Below, one piece after another: positions 7,790 to 17,159 of a DNA stretch of 64,000 nt. Source of the stretch: Nocardioides sp. S-1144. Its GTDB lineage: Bacteria; Actinomycetota; Actinomycetes; Propionibacteriales; Nocardioidaceae. The notes below the pieces were generated by a model, which saw only the letters and a program-made list of their open reading frames with translations, was not told the origin of the DNA and did not search any database. A program made the translations under genes and the position numbers. Every line of letters starts with the position of its first letter. The first letter of the stretch is position 1. The DNA is taken from positions 4,154,001 through 4,218,000 of the forward strand of contig NZ_CP040695.2 of NCBI RefSeq assembly GCF_005954645.2, written 5' to 3'.

Positions 7790-8794
7790 TCAGCCGTCGA
7801 GCGGCAGCAGGCCGGCCACGAAGTCGAGCTTGTCGAGCACCGGCGGCGCGATGACGAAGGGGTAGACGTCGTCCTTGCCCATCGAGCGGTTGATCTGGTT
7901 GAGGGCGATCGAGAGCGGCACCCAGACGCCGGTGACGACGTCGCGGAACTGGGCGAAGGCACCCACCGCGGCGATGGTCAGCAGGCCGTACTCGCGGGCG
8001 GTCTCGACGGTGTCGGCGATGTGGAGGAAGTGCGCCCACGTCTCGGCGAAGTCCTCGAACGGGTGCATCGTCGCGTAGGTCGAGATGTAGGACTCCTCCC
8101 ACCCCGGCGGCGGCCCCTCGTCGTAGTGGCGCTGGAGCTCGGCCTGGTAGTCGACCGACTCGTCGCCGAACAGCTCGCGGCACCGGGCCATCAGCTCGTC
8201 GCCGCGGACCAGCTGCCACTCGGCGTAGTGGCCGAACTCGTGGCGGAAGTGCCCCAGCATCGTGCGGTACGGCTCGGCCAGCTGGGCGCGCACCTTCTCG
8301 CGGTGGGCGTCGTCGCTCTCGGCGAGGTCGATGGTGATGACCCCGTTCTCGTGCCCGATGACGACGTTCTCCTCGACGCTCGAGAGCAGGTCGAAGGCCA
8401 GGCCGTTCTCGGGGTCGCCGCCCCGGGCGGGGTCCTTGCCGACGACCTTCATGCCGAGGGTGTCGAGCTCGACCAGGAGGTGCCGCTTGGCCTGCTCGGC
8501 GGCCGGGAAGTGCTGCAGGCCGACGACGTCGTCGTCGCTGGGCCGGGTCCGGGTCAGGTCACAGCTCGAGCACTGACCGCCCTGCAGCGGGGCCAGCCAG
8601 GCGCACCCCGACAGGTTCAGGTTGGCGCAGACGTGCCAGACGAGCCCGGTCGCGTCGACGTACTGGCCGGTCGCGTCGACCGGGACGAGGGCACGCTCGG
8701 ACCGGGAGAAGCCGAGCGCCGTCCCGCACGACACGCACACGGTGTTCTCGAGGTGGAGGGCGTTGTCGCAGACGCGACACCGGAAGGCCTTCAC
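7790..8794 (-). CDS. Putative zinc-binding metallopeptidase with N-terminal zinc ribbon
   Basis: 334 residues. The N terminus is a zinc ribbon (CRVCDNALHLENTVCVSCG), and a second Cys set lies near residue 75 (CSSC). The central catalytic motif HEFGHYAEW (near residue 170) supplies the HExxH-type ligands in the variant seen in the putative zinc-binding metallopeptidase family, with a downstream FAETWAHFLH segment that may give the third ligand. No signal peptide. The GTG at 8794 overlaps the TGA of the upstream DUF2510 gene (GTGA), so the two are translationally coupled. Substrate unknown. Confidence 0.82.
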   Translation of the reverse strand: MKAFRCRVCDNALHLENTVCVSCGTALGFSRSERALVPVDATGQYVDATGLVWHVCANLNLSGCAWLAPLQGGQCSSCDLTRTRPSDDDVVGLQHFPAAEQAKRHLLVELDTLGMKVVGKDPARGGDPENGLAFDLLSSVEENVVIGHENGVITIDLAESDDAHREKVRAQLAEPYRTMLGHFRHEFGHYAEWQLVRGDELMARCRELFGDESVDYQAELQRHYDEGPPPGWEESYISTYATMHPFEDFAETWAHFLHIADTVETAREYGLLTIAAVGAFAQFRDVVTGVWVPLSIALNQINRSMGKDDVYPFVIAPPVLDKLDFVAGLLPLDG

Positions 8795-9702
8795 TCGGTC
8801 GGGAAGTCGGTCGGGAAGTCGGTCGGGAGATCGGTGAGGAAGTCGGTCGGGAAGTCGGTCGGGAACTCGCTGAGGAACTCCGAGGGGAAGTCCGAGGGCA
8901 GGTCGCTCAGGAAGTCCGACGGCAGGTCGGTCGGCAGGTCGGTCGGCACGTCCGACGGGAGGTCCGGGGTGACGCTGCCGGCCGAGGGGGCGTCGGCCGT
9001 GGGCTCCTCGCCGTCGCCGTCGAGGCTGCTGATCAGCCAGTCGCCGTCGACCTTCTCGAGCTCGAACGAGGCAGTCTCCTCGAACCCGCTGCTGGTGACC
9101 GTGACCGGCACCGTGGCGGTGTCGCCGTCGACGTCGGACTCGCCGACCTCGAAGTCGATGTCGTCGAAGGCCTCGGTGCCCTCGGTCTCGCACTCCTCGA
9201 CGTCCTCGGCGGCGTCCCCGGTGGTCAGGGCGGCCGCGGCGTCGCAGTCGTCGTCCTTCAGCGCGTCGATGAACTCCTGGACGGTGTCGGCCGGGTCGGC
9301 GTCCTGCCCGCCGCCACCGCCGTTGTCGTCGTCGCCGCCGGTGAGCACCAGGATCAGGACGACGGCGACCACGGCCAGGGCCACGACCGCGCCGACGATG
9401 CCGAGGATCAGGCCGGTCTTCTTCTTCCTCGGCTGACCGCCGCCGGGGTAGGGCTGGGCGTGGTCGGCCTGGGTGCCGTACTGGCCGTAGCCCTGCTCGG
9501 TCGGGCCGTGGCCAGGCTGCTGGCCCGGGTACCCACTGGGCGGCGGGCCGCTCGGCGGCGGGCCGCTCGGCGGCGGGCCGCTCGGCGGCGGGGACGCCGG
9601 CGCGGACGGCGCCTCGCCGGGGGCGGCCCACTGGCCGCCGTCCCACCAGCGCTGACCGCCCTGGCCGTCGTCGTACCAACCCGGAGGGGGCGTGTTGTTC
9701 AT
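8791..9702 (-). CDS. DUF2510 membrane protein with PPPSG and DLPTD repeats
   Basis: 303 residues. DUF2510 motif at the N terminus (PPPGWYDDGQGGQRWWDG), then PPPSG repeats, a KKK-flanked transmembrane helix (about 110-135) and an acidic DUF4878-like extracytoplasmic domain. It ends in a long degenerate tail of DLPTD/DFPSE units. The ATG at 9702 is chosen over an upstream in-frame ATG because GGAG lies at the right distance. Paralogue of the protein at 6664-7695; the metallopeptidase gene overlaps its end. Confidence 0.83.
   Translation of the reverse strand: MNNTPPPGWYDDGQGGQRWWDGGQWAAPGEAPSAPASPPPSGPPPSGPPPSGPPPSGYPGQQPGHGPTEQGYGQYGTQADHAQPYPGGGQPRKKKTGLILGIVGAVVALAVVAVVLILVLTGGDDDNGGGGGQDADPADTVQEFIDALKDDDCDAAAALTTGDAAEDVEECETEGTEAFDDIDFEVGESDVDGDTATVPVTVTSSGFEETASFELEKVDGDWLISSLDGDGEEPTADAPSAGSVTPDLPSDVPTDLPTDLPSDFLSDLPSDFPSEFLSEFPTDFPTDFLTDLPTDFPTDFPTE
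8795..8955. repeat. Degenerate 12-bp coding repeats (GTCGGTCGGGAA type)
   Basis: Roughly a dozen imperfect 12-bp units on the plus strand, such as GTCGGTCGGGAA, encode the alternating DLPTD/DFPSE tail of the DUF2510 protein on the minus strand. It is protein-coding low complexity, not a CRISPR array. Confidence 0.75.
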
Positions 9703-9817
9703 GGGGGCTCCTGCAGGTGGGGTGGACGACGCGTCGACGCCACGGCGCACCGACCCGGTCAGTGTCCACCAGCGTGGCGGTCCACGGGAAGGTGGGCCCC
9801 ACCCCCGAGGGGCCCCC

Positions 9818-10339
9818 TCAGCCGGTGCGGAGGGAGTTCAGCGCCCGTCGGACGTGCCCGATCGCGGCGTCGCCGGCCGCGTACCCCACCAGGTTGCCGG
9901 CCAGCAGGGCCTCGCTGCGGCGCTCGACGGCGGCCGCGGCGAAGACGGCGGGGTCCTCGGCGGCGAGGACCTGGGCCGAGGCGGGGTCGTCGAAGACCAG
10001 GACGACGGCCTCCCCGGTTCCGTCGGCGACGACGGCCAGCAGCCCGGCGACCGCGCCGGAGTCGAGGGCGTAGGCGTCGGCCTCGACGGAGGCGGGCGTG
10101 CTGGACGTCGCGCCCGACGATCCGGCGTCGGTCAGGGCGGCGGCGACCTGGTCGCCGGTGGCGGCGGCGGGCACGGCGGCCGCGAGCACCTCGACGCCGG
10201 CCGTCTCGAGCCCCGGGGCGTCGACCACGCTGGCCTGCGAGCCGTCGTCGACCGGGCCCTCCTCGCCGCCGCAGCCCTGCAGCAGGGCGAGGCCGAGCAC
10301 GAGCGGGACGAGCAGGCGGGCGGAGCGGCGGACGAGCAC
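9818..10339 (-). CDS. Putative lipoprotein of unknown function
   Basis: 173 residues. A basic start (VLVRRSARLL), a hydrophobic stretch, and a lipobox-like LLQGC put a probable lipidated cysteine at residue 23. The rest is Ala-rich and unrecognised, with a possible DUF4350-like or NTF2-like fold that I cannot confirm. The GTG start at 10339 sits six bases after CATGAT on the same strand, which supports this start and an own promoter. It lies 35 bp downstream of the transglutaminase operon, so it could also be its last member. Confidence 0.65.
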   Translation of the reverse strand: MLVRRSARLLVPLVLGLALLQGCGGEEGPVDDGSQASVVDAPGLETAGVEVLAAAVPAAATGDQVAAALTDAGSSGATSSTPASVEADAYALDSGAVAGLLAVVADGTGEAVVLVFDDPASAQVLAAEDPAVFAAAAVERRSEALLAGNLVGYAAGDAAIGHVRRALNSLRTG

Positions 10340-10374
10340 CCCACCATCATGCCGGGGCACCCCGCGGCGCCCCG

Positions 10375-11256
10375 TCACGGCGCCTCGAGCGGGGCGACGT
10401 CGACGGCGACCCGCATCGTGGAGCGCCGCGCCTCGGTGAAGATGACGCCCTTGAGCGGGGGGACGTCGCCGTAGTCGCGGCCCCAGGCGACGGTCACGTG
10501 CCGGTCGCCGATCCTCTGGTCGTTGGTCGGGTCGACCGCGAGCCAGGTGTCGTCGCCGAGCCACACCTCGACCCACGCGTGGCTGGCGTCGGCGCCGACC
10601 AGCCGTGGCTGGCCGGCCGGCGCCTCCGTGGCCAGGTAGCCGCTGACGTAGCGCGCGGCGAGCCCGTGCCCGCGCAGGCAGGCCAGCATCAGGTGGGCGA
10701 AGTCCTGGCAGACCCCGGCCCGCGCGTCGAGGACGTGGGCCACGGTCGAGGTGACCGTGGTGGCGGTCCGGTCGTACTCGAAGTCGGCGTGCACGCGGTG
10801 CATGAGGTCGGTGACGGCCGCGCCGACGGGCCGCCCGGGGGTGAGCGAGGTGGAGGCGTAGGACGCCGCGGACGCGGGCTGGTCGACCAGCGGCGAGGCC
10901 AGGGCCACGTCGGCGGCCCGCCAGGCACCGGCGCGGGCCGGCTCCCGCACCGGGCGCAGCGCCTCCCAGGGCGTGCGCAGCGCCGCCTCGGGCACGTGCG
11001 GCGCCACGACGTCGACGTCGCCGAGGCCCTCGACCACCAGGCTGTCGTGCGGCTCGGTGAGCTGGAAGTAGGTGACGTGGTTGCCGTAGTGGTCGAGGTC
11101 CTCGCTGACGTCGCCCGGCGCGGGCCGGACGGCGACGGTGTAGCCCGACACCGCCTGCCACGGCAGCGAGCGCGGCACGAGGTGGGCGACGCCCAGGCTG
11201 TCGGTGACCGGCTCGTCGTAGGTGTAGGTCGTGGTGTGGCGCACGCGGTACCTCAT
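10375..11256 (-). CDS. Transglutaminase-like cysteine peptidase
   Basis: 293 residues. An N-terminal beta domain typical of bacterial transglutaminase-like proteins (MRYRVRHTTTYTYDEPV) is followed by the papain-like core. Catalytic triad: Cys in AGVCQDFAH, His in DASHAWVEV and Asp in AVDPTND. No signal peptide, so probably cytosolic. The ATG overlaps the TGA of the ATP-grasp/alpha-E gene (ATGA). In many bacteria this gene set is predicted to build and process peptide or amide-linked products; the product is unknown. Confidence 0.9.
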   Translation of the reverse strand: MRYRVRHTTTYTYDEPVTDSLGVAHLVPRSLPWQAVSGYTVAVRPAPGDVSEDLDHYGNHVTYFQLTEPHDSLVVEGLGDVDVVAPHVPEAALRTPWEALRPVREPARAGAWRAADVALASPLVDQPASAASYASTSLTPGRPVGAAVTDLMHRVHADFEYDRTATTVTSTVAHVLDARAGVCQDFAHLMLACLRGHGLAARYVSGYLATEAPAGQPRLVGADASHAWVEVWLGDDTWLAVDPTNDQRIGDRHVTVAWGRDYGDVPPLKGVIFTEARRSTMRVAVDVAPLEAP

Positions 11257-13772
11257 GCGGTGGCCACCTCGAAGGAGTCGACGAGGTCGAGCGCCGCGAG
11301 CGGCCGCGGCGCCGGGCCGGTGGTCAGGTGCAGCTCGGCGACGGCGTCGGTGAGGCGCAGCAGCTGGCCCGTGCACTGCTCGAGGAACGCCGCGAGGTTC
11401 GGCCGGGCCTCGCCGCCGATGGCGACCAGGGTGGCGATGTCGGTGCCGGCGAGCTCGTCGCGCAGGTCGCCCGCGAGCCGCTCGGGGCGGCTCGACCCGG
11501 TGGAGGCCGGCAGCCGGGCCAGGTGCTCGAGGGTCCGGTCGAGGGCGAAGGCGAGCGAGCGCGGGTTGTCGGGGTCGGTGAGCAGCAGCTCGAGGACGCC
11601 GCCCGGGCGGACCGACCCGCGGTAGCGGCGGCGGTGCGTGACCGAGCTCTCAGCGGTCAGCAGGACGGCGTTGAGCACCTCGCGGTCGACGTCCATCCCC
11701 CGGCGGCGGGTCGTCGTCGGGGTCAGCAGGTGCACGACCTGGAGGGCGCGCTCGACCGACCGGCCGGCTCCGAGCATGTGCCAGCCGGGGTCGCGGATCA
11801 TGCTCGCGGTGATGCCCTGCAGCGCCAGGATGCCGGTGAGCATCCGGCCCGCGGACTCCGCGACCTGGTGGCTGTGGGTGCTGCGCTGGAGCACCTCCGC
11901 CGCGCGGTCGATGGTGCCGAGGGCGCGCCACACGTCGAGGGAGAGCTGGTCGCGCACCCCGGAGCCGGCGCGTCGCAGTCCCTCCAGGGCGTGGGCCACC
12001 GAGCCGGCCCGGGCGCCGTCGAGCAGCACCGAGCGGAACTCCGCGTCGAGGTCGTCGAGCCCCGGCCCGGCGAGCCGGGTGACGGCGCCCATCATCACCT
12101 CGAGCCCGGCCGCACCGGTGGAGCGCGGGCGGTCGCGGAAGTCCTCGGCGAGGCTGTGCGCGGCGAGCACCAGGCGCAGGAGGTCCTCGGCGCGCTCGGC
12201 GTACCGGCCGAACCAGAACATGTCCGCCAGGATGCGCGGCACGGTGCCGGTGCTGGCCCGGTTGTGGGTCATCGGCAGCACGTCGACCAGCCCCTGGTCG
12301 GGCGCGCCCGGCTCGCTCTTGAGCACCCACAGGTCCTTGCTGCTCACCGACCGGCCCCCGTCGTCGCCGGAGGGCTCGACGACGGTGACCAGTCCCCCGA
12401 CCAGCGGCCGGTAGGCCGAGCCGTAGCGCAGGGTGAAGGTCCGCAGCGTGAGCGGGCGGGCGGCGACCCGCCCCGGCGCCACCCACGTCGGCGCCTGGGA
12501 CAGCGCCAGGCGCTCCTGCCCGACGAAGCGGTGCGGGGCGGCCACGAGCTGCTCGACCAGCGCGCCGCGCGGCAGGTCGGAGGGGCGGGACGCCGGCGCG
12601 TCGAGCGCCAGCACCGTCAGGTCGTCGAGGTGGTCCAGCACGTGCCCGAGCCCGTCGGGGTCGCCACACCACCAGGTCGGCACCGCCTCGAGCCGGAGCG
12701 GCTCGCCGAGCAGGGCCTCGCACATCGCCGGCATGTAGGGCAGCAGCCCGGGGTTCTCCAGGACGCCGGCACCGAGGCCGTTGACCACGCGGACCCGGCC
12801 GCGGCGCACCGCCTCGGCGAGGCCGGCGACGCCGAGCTGCGAGTCGCCGCGCAGCTCGAGGGGGTCGCTCCAGCCCGCGTCGACGCGCCGCAGGATCACG
12901 TCGACCCGCTCGAGGCGTCCGAAGACCCGCATCTGGACCCAGCCGTCGCGCACCACCAGGTCGCTGCCCTGCACCAGCGGGAAGCCGAGCGCGGAGGCGA
13001 TGAAGGCCTGGTCGTAGGCCGTCTCGGACCGGCTGCCCGGCGTCAGGACGACGACGCGCGGGTCGGGCAGCTCGCCCTGGGCCGACTGCAGCAGCGCCGA
13101 GCGCAGCGCGCTGAAGAACGGCTCCATCCGGTGCAGGCCGGCCTCGCGGTACAGCTCGGGGAGCACCCGCGACAGCACCCGGCGGTTCTCCATCGCGTAG
13201 CCCAGCCCGGACGGCGCCTGGGCCCGGTCGCCGAGCACCCGCCACTCGCCGCGGTGGTCGCGGCCGAGGTCGGTCGCGGCCAGCACGAGCGGGCGCGGGT
13301 CGCGTGCCGAGGCCCGCGCCACGGGCCGCACGAAGCCGGGGTGACCCAGCACGACGGCCGGCGGCAGCACGCCCTCGGCCAGCAGCCGCTGCTCGCCGTA
13401 CAGGTCGGCGAGGACGGCGTTGAGCAGCTCGGCGCGCTGGGCCAGCCCGACCTCCAGCCGGGTCCACTGCGCCGCGTCGAGGATGAGCGGCATCGGGTCG
13501 AGGCGCCACTCGGCGGGTCGGGCACCGCGCTCGCCGGCCCGGCCGGCCCGGGCGTAGGTGACGCCGTCGTCGGAGAGCGCGCGCCGGATGTCGTCGTCGA
13601 GGCGGCGCAGGTCCTCGGGCCGCAGCCCGACCGCGACCTCGGCCAGCCCCTTCCACGAGGGCCGCAGCGCGCCGTCGGGACCGACGACCTCGTCGTAGCG
13701 CCCGGACGCACCTCCCCCACCGTCGAGCGTGGGCTGGAGCACGCCGGCGGCGTACTCCCGCAGCACCGTCAC
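11253..13772 (-). CDS. Circularly permuted ATP-grasp protein fused to alpha-E domain
   Basis: 839 residues, a fusion of two proteins often encoded separately. Residues about 1-480 are the circularly permuted ATP-grasp domain, with VLTPGSRSETAYDQAF, FGRLERVDVILRRVD and RVVNGLGAGVLENPGLLPYMP. Residues about 510-830 are the helical alpha-E domain, starting RILADMFWFGRYAERAEDL. ATP-grasp enzymes ligate carboxylates to amines, so an amidoligase role is inferred from the family. Start GTG 13772; a second GTG at 13766 is an alternative. Middle gene of a three-gene operon. Confidence 0.92.
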   Translation of the reverse strand: MTVLREYAAGVLQPTLDGGGGASGRYDEVVGPDGALRPSWKGLAEVAVGLRPEDLRRLDDDIRRALSDDGVTYARAGRAGERGARPAEWRLDPMPLILDAAQWTRLEVGLAQRAELLNAVLADLYGEQRLLAEGVLPPAVVLGHPGFVRPVARASARDPRPLVLAATDLGRDHRGEWRVLGDRAQAPSGLGYAMENRRVLSRVLPELYREAGLHRMEPFFSALRSALLQSAQGELPDPRVVVLTPGSRSETAYDQAFIASALGFPLVQGSDLVVRDGWVQMRVFGRLERVDVILRRVDAGWSDPLELRGDSQLGVAGLAEAVRRGRVRVVNGLGAGVLENPGLLPYMPAMCEALLGEPLRLEAVPTWWCGDPDGLGHVLDHLDDLTVLALDAPASRPSDLPRGALVEQLVAAPHRFVGQERLALSQAPTWVAPGRVAARPLTLRTFTLRYGSAYRPLVGGLVTVVEPSGDDGGRSVSSKDLWVLKSEPGAPDQGLVDVLPMTHNRASTGTVPRILADMFWFGRYAERAEDLLRLVLAAHSLAEDFRDRPRSTGAAGLEVMMGAVTRLAGPGLDDLDAEFRSVLLDGARAGSVAHALEGLRRAGSGVRDQLSLDVWRALGTIDRAAEVLQRSTHSHQVAESAGRMLTGILALQGITASMIRDPGWHMLGAGRSVERALQVVHLLTPTTTRRRGMDVDREVLNAVLLTAESSVTHRRRYRGSVRPGGVLELLLTDPDNPRSLAFALDRTLEHLARLPASTGSSRPERLAGDLRDELAGTDIATLVAIGGEARPNLAAFLEQCTGQLLRLTDAVAELHLTTGPAPRPLAALDLVDSFEVATA

Positions 13773-13799
13773 GGCGCTAACCCTGACACGCGCGGGGGC

Positions 13800-16700
13800 T
13801 CAGGCCCTCCTGAGGTCCAGGGTGTGCGGGTACTCCTCCGAGGCGGCCGCCCGGCCGGCGCGGCGCAGCGCCGCGACGTCCAGGACGCCGGCGGTGTGGC
13901 CGTGCGGCTCGAAGCGGCTGGCCCGCCGCGCCTCGGCCTCGTGGGCGTTGACCGGCGGGGCGTCGTAGGAGCGCCCACCGGGGTGGACGACGTGGTAGGT
14001 CGCGCCGCCGAGACTCACCCCGGCGCCGCCGTCCTGCACCGCGACGACGTCGAGGCGCAGCGGGGCGTGCACCTCGATGCTCGGGTGCAGCGCCGACGAG
14101 GGCTGCCACGCGCGGTAGCGGACGCCGGCGACGTGGCCGCCCGCGTGCCCGGCGCCGGCCGGGGTCAGCGGGAGGGGCACGCCGTTGCAGGTGACGAGGT
14201 GCCGCGCCGGGTCGTAGCCCCGGACGGCGACCTGGAGCCGCTCGACCGAGCTGTCGACGTAGCGGGCCGTGCCGGTGCCGGTGGCCTCCTCGCCGAGCAC
14301 GTGCCACGGCTCGATCGCCTGCCGCAGCTCGACCTCGACGTCGCCGGCGCGGGTGACGCCGATGCGCGGGAAGCGGAACTCGACGAAGGGCGCCAGCCAC
14401 TCCTCCTCGAAGGCGATCCCGGCCGCGCGCAGGTCGGCGACGACCTCGGCGACGTCGGCCGCGGCGCCGTGCGGGAGCAGGGCGTCCTCGTGCAGGCGGG
14501 TGCCCCAGCGCACGAGCGGCGCCCGCAGCGGCTGCTCCCAGAACATCGCGACCAGGCTGCGCACCAGCAGCGCCTGGACCAGGGCCATCTGGGCGTGCGG
14601 CGGCATCTCGAAGCCGCGCAGCTCGAGCAGGCCGAGCCGGCCCCGCGAGGAGTCGGGGCTGTAGAGCTTGTCGATGCAGAACTCGGCGCGGTGGGTGTTG
14701 CCGGTCAGGTCGGTGAGCAGGTGGCGCAGCGCCCGGTCGACCAGCCAGGGCCGCGGCTCGAGGCCCTCGTCGCGCTGCTCGCGCACCAGGCGCTCGATCT
14801 CGGCGAAGGCGATCTCCATCTCGTAGGCGGCCTCGGGCCGGCCCTCGTCGAAGCGGGGTGCCTGCGACGTGGGACCGACGAACCGGCCGCTGAACAGGTA
14901 GGACAGCGCCGGGTGCCGCTGCCAGTAGGTGAGCAGGCTGACCAGCAGGTCGGGGCGCCGCAGCAGCGGGCTGTCGACGGGCACGCGTCCGCCGAGGGTG
15001 AGGTGGTTGCCGCCCCCGGTGCCGGTGTGGGTGCCGTCGAGGTCGAACTTCTCGGTGGTCAGGCCGGCGCGGCGGGCCTCGTCGTACAGCGTGGTGGTGA
15101 GGTCGCGCTGCTCGGCCCAGCTGGTCGTGGGCTGCACGTTGACCTCGATGACGCCGGGGTCGGGCGTGACGACGAGCTGGGTCAGCCGCGGGTCGGGCGG
15201 CGGGCCGTAGCCCTCGAGCACGACCGGGCAGCCGATCCGGCGGGCGGCCACCTCGACGAGCCGGAGCAGGTCGGCGTAGTCGTCGAGCCGCTCGGTCGGC
15301 GGCAGGAAGACGTGCACGTGGCCGTCGCGGGCCTCGACGGCGAGCGCCGTGGTGGGCGCGTCCTCGGGGTCGACGACGCCCACGACCGGCACCCGCGGCT
15401 CCAGCGGCGGCCCGGCCTCGAGGTAGGACGCCGCACCGGGCGACGCCGGGTCGCGCCACGCGATCGCGTCGAGCGGCAGGCGCAGCCCGGCGGCCGACGT
15501 CCCGGGGAGCAGCACGAGGCGACCACGCCGGAAGGTCCAGGCCGGGCTGGTCCACTCCTCGCCGGGGACGAGCGGCAGCACCCACCCGGTCGGGGTGTCG
15601 ACGGCGGCGTCGAGGACGCCGAGGCCGTGCGCGTCGAGCCTCTCGGCGGCGCCGTCGGGCCGGTCGCCGGCGGGTTGGCGGACCTCGGAGGCGAGCGCGG
15701 CCAACGGGTCCTCGTGGGCCGCCAGCAGGTGCTCGCCGGGCAGCCCGAGCACCCGCGTGATCCGGCGGGCCAGCGCCTCGGCCCGCTCGACGGCGACCGC
15801 TTCGTCGCCGGCCGTCGGGGCCGGACCCCACGGGTCGGACAGCAGCGAGGGGTCCTGCCAGAGCGGGACGCCGTCGGTGCGCCACTGGAGTGCGATGTTC
15901 CAGCGCGGCAGCGGCTCGCCCGGGTACCACTTGCCCTGGCCGCGGTGCACCACGCCGCCGCGGGCGTAGGTCTCGCGCAGGCGCTCGGCGAGGGTGCTCG
16001 CGAGCGCGCGCTTCTCGGGGCCGTCCGCCTCGGTGCTCCACTGCGCGGTCGTGGCGTCGTCGCGGCTCACGAACGTGGGCTCGCCGCCCATCGTGAGCCG
16101 CACGTCGCCGTCGGTGAGCCGCTGGTCGACGGCGGCGCCGAGCGCGTCGACGCGGGCCCACTGCGCCTCGGAGTAGGGCCGGGTGACGCGGGGGTCCTCG
16201 TGGACCCGGCGCACCTGGTTGTGGAAGGAGAAGGCGACCTCGACCGGGTCGGTGGCGCCGCTGATCGGCGCGGCGCTGCTCGGGCGCGGCGTCGCGCTGA
16301 GCGGGATGTGCCCCTCGCCGGCGAACAGGCTCGACGTCGGGTCCATCCCGACCCAGCCGGCGCCGGGCAGGTAGACCTCGGCCCAGGCGTGCAGGTCGGT
16401 GAAGTCGGACGTCGGCCCGGACGGACCGTCGAGGCCGACCATCGCGTCGGGGTCGGCGGTCAGCTGCACGAGGTAGCCGGACACGAACCGGGCGGCGAGG
16501 CCGTGCTGGCGCAGCAGCGCCACCAGGAGCCAGGCGCTGTCGCGGCAGCTGCCGATCCGCCTCGCCAGGGTCTCGTCGGGGGTCTGGACGCCGGCCTCCA
16601 TCCGGACCGAGTAGGCGACCTCGCCGTTGACGGCGGCGTTCAGCCCGGCGAGGAAGGTGATGATCGGGGTGCCGTCACCCGGGTCGGGCTGCGGCTGCGC

Positions 16701-17096
16701 GCGGCGGAACGCCTCGGCCGCGCCGGCGTCCTCGACCGGGTGCAGGTAGGGCGCGAGGTCGGCCGCGAGCGAGTCCTCGTAGGTGAAGGGGAAGTGCTCG
16801 GCGTACTCCTCGACGAAGAAGTCGAAGGGGTTGATCACCATCAGGTCGGCGACGAGCCCGACGGTGATGTCGAGGGTCTTGACCTTCTCGGGGAAGACCA
16901 GCCGGGCGTTCCAGTTGCCGAACGGGTCCTGCTGCCAGTTGACGAAGTGGTTCCGCGGCTCGACGGTCAGCGAGTAGGCCTCGATCGGCGTCCGGGTGTG
17001 CGGGGCGGGGCGCAGCCGGACGACGTGCGGCCCGACGTGCACGGGTTCGGCGAAGTCGTAGGTGGTCCGGTGCTCCAGGGCGACCTTGATCGACAT
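13800..17096 (-). CDS. Transglutaminase/DUF2126 fusion protein
   Basis: 1098 residues. The N-terminal third is a transglutaminase-like domain: beta region from the start (MSIKVALEHRTTYDFAEPV), catalytic Cys in IGSCRDSAW, His in DLHAWAEVY and Asp in GMDPTSSL. The remaining two thirds are DUF2126, containing LTMGGEPTFVS, GQGKWYPGEPLPRW and the EVNVQPTTSWAEQ and GTHTGTGGGNH motifs. DUF2126 resembles ligase-type enzymes. The ATG at 17096 has a G-rich SD. First gene of the operon, divergent from the ArsR-type regulator, with a 27-bp gap to the ATP-grasp gene. Confidence 0.92.
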   Translation of the reverse strand: MSIKVALEHRTTYDFAEPVHVGPHVVRLRPAPHTRTPIEAYSLTVEPRNHFVNWQQDPFGNWNARLVFPEKVKTLDITVGLVADLMVINPFDFFVEEYAEHFPFTYEDSLAADLAPYLHPVEDAGAAEAFRRAQPQPDPGDGTPIITFLAGLNAAVNGEVAYSVRMEAGVQTPDETLARRIGSCRDSAWLLVALLRQHGLAARFVSGYLVQLTADPDAMVGLDGPSGPTSDFTDLHAWAEVYLPGAGWVGMDPTSSLFAGEGHIPLSATPRPSSAAPISGATDPVEVAFSFHNQVRRVHEDPRVTRPYSEAQWARVDALGAAVDQRLTDGDVRLTMGGEPTFVSRDDATTAQWSTEADGPEKRALASTLAERLRETYARGGVVHRGQGKWYPGEPLPRWNIALQWRTDGVPLWQDPSLLSDPWGPAPTAGDEAVAVERAEALARRITRVLGLPGEHLLAAHEDPLAALASEVRQPAGDRPDGAAERLDAHGLGVLDAAVDTPTGWVLPLVPGEEWTSPAWTFRRGRLVLLPGTSAAGLRLPLDAIAWRDPASPGAASYLEAGPPLEPRVPVVGVVDPEDAPTTALAVEARDGHVHVFLPPTERLDDYADLLRLVEVAARRIGCPVVLEGYGPPPDPRLTQLVVTPDPGVIEVNVQPTTSWAEQRDLTTTLYDEARRAGLTTEKFDLDGTHTGTGGGNHLTLGGRVPVDSPLLRRPDLLVSLLTYWQRHPALSYLFSGRFVGPTSQAPRFDEGRPEAAYEMEIAFAEIERLVREQRDEGLEPRPWLVDRALRHLLTDLTGNTHRAEFCIDKLYSPDSSRGRLGLLELRGFEMPPHAQMALVQALLVRSLVAMFWEQPLRAPLVRWGTRLHEDALLPHGAAADVAEVVADLRAAGIAFEEEWLAPFVEFRFPRIGVTRAGDVEVELRQAIEPWHVLGEEATGTGTARYVDSSVERLQVAVRGYDPARHLVTCNGVPLPLTPAGAGHAGGHVAGVRYRAWQPSSALHPSIEVHAPLRLDVVAVQDGGAGVSLGGATYHVVHPGGRSYDAPPVNAHEAEARRASRFEPHGHTAGVLDVAALRRAGRAAASEEYPHTLDLRRA

Positions 17097-17159
17097 GCCC
17101 CCACCCTGCCCGGTCCGCGTTGCCGGGGGGTAACGGGTCCACGGCGACCGCCCCGACGT

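Noticed and set aside
8795..8955. Regular 12-bp direct repeats resembling a CRISPR-like array
   Set aside because: Units are contiguous without spacers and translate in frame to a DLPTD-type tail of a membrane protein. No cas gene is present.
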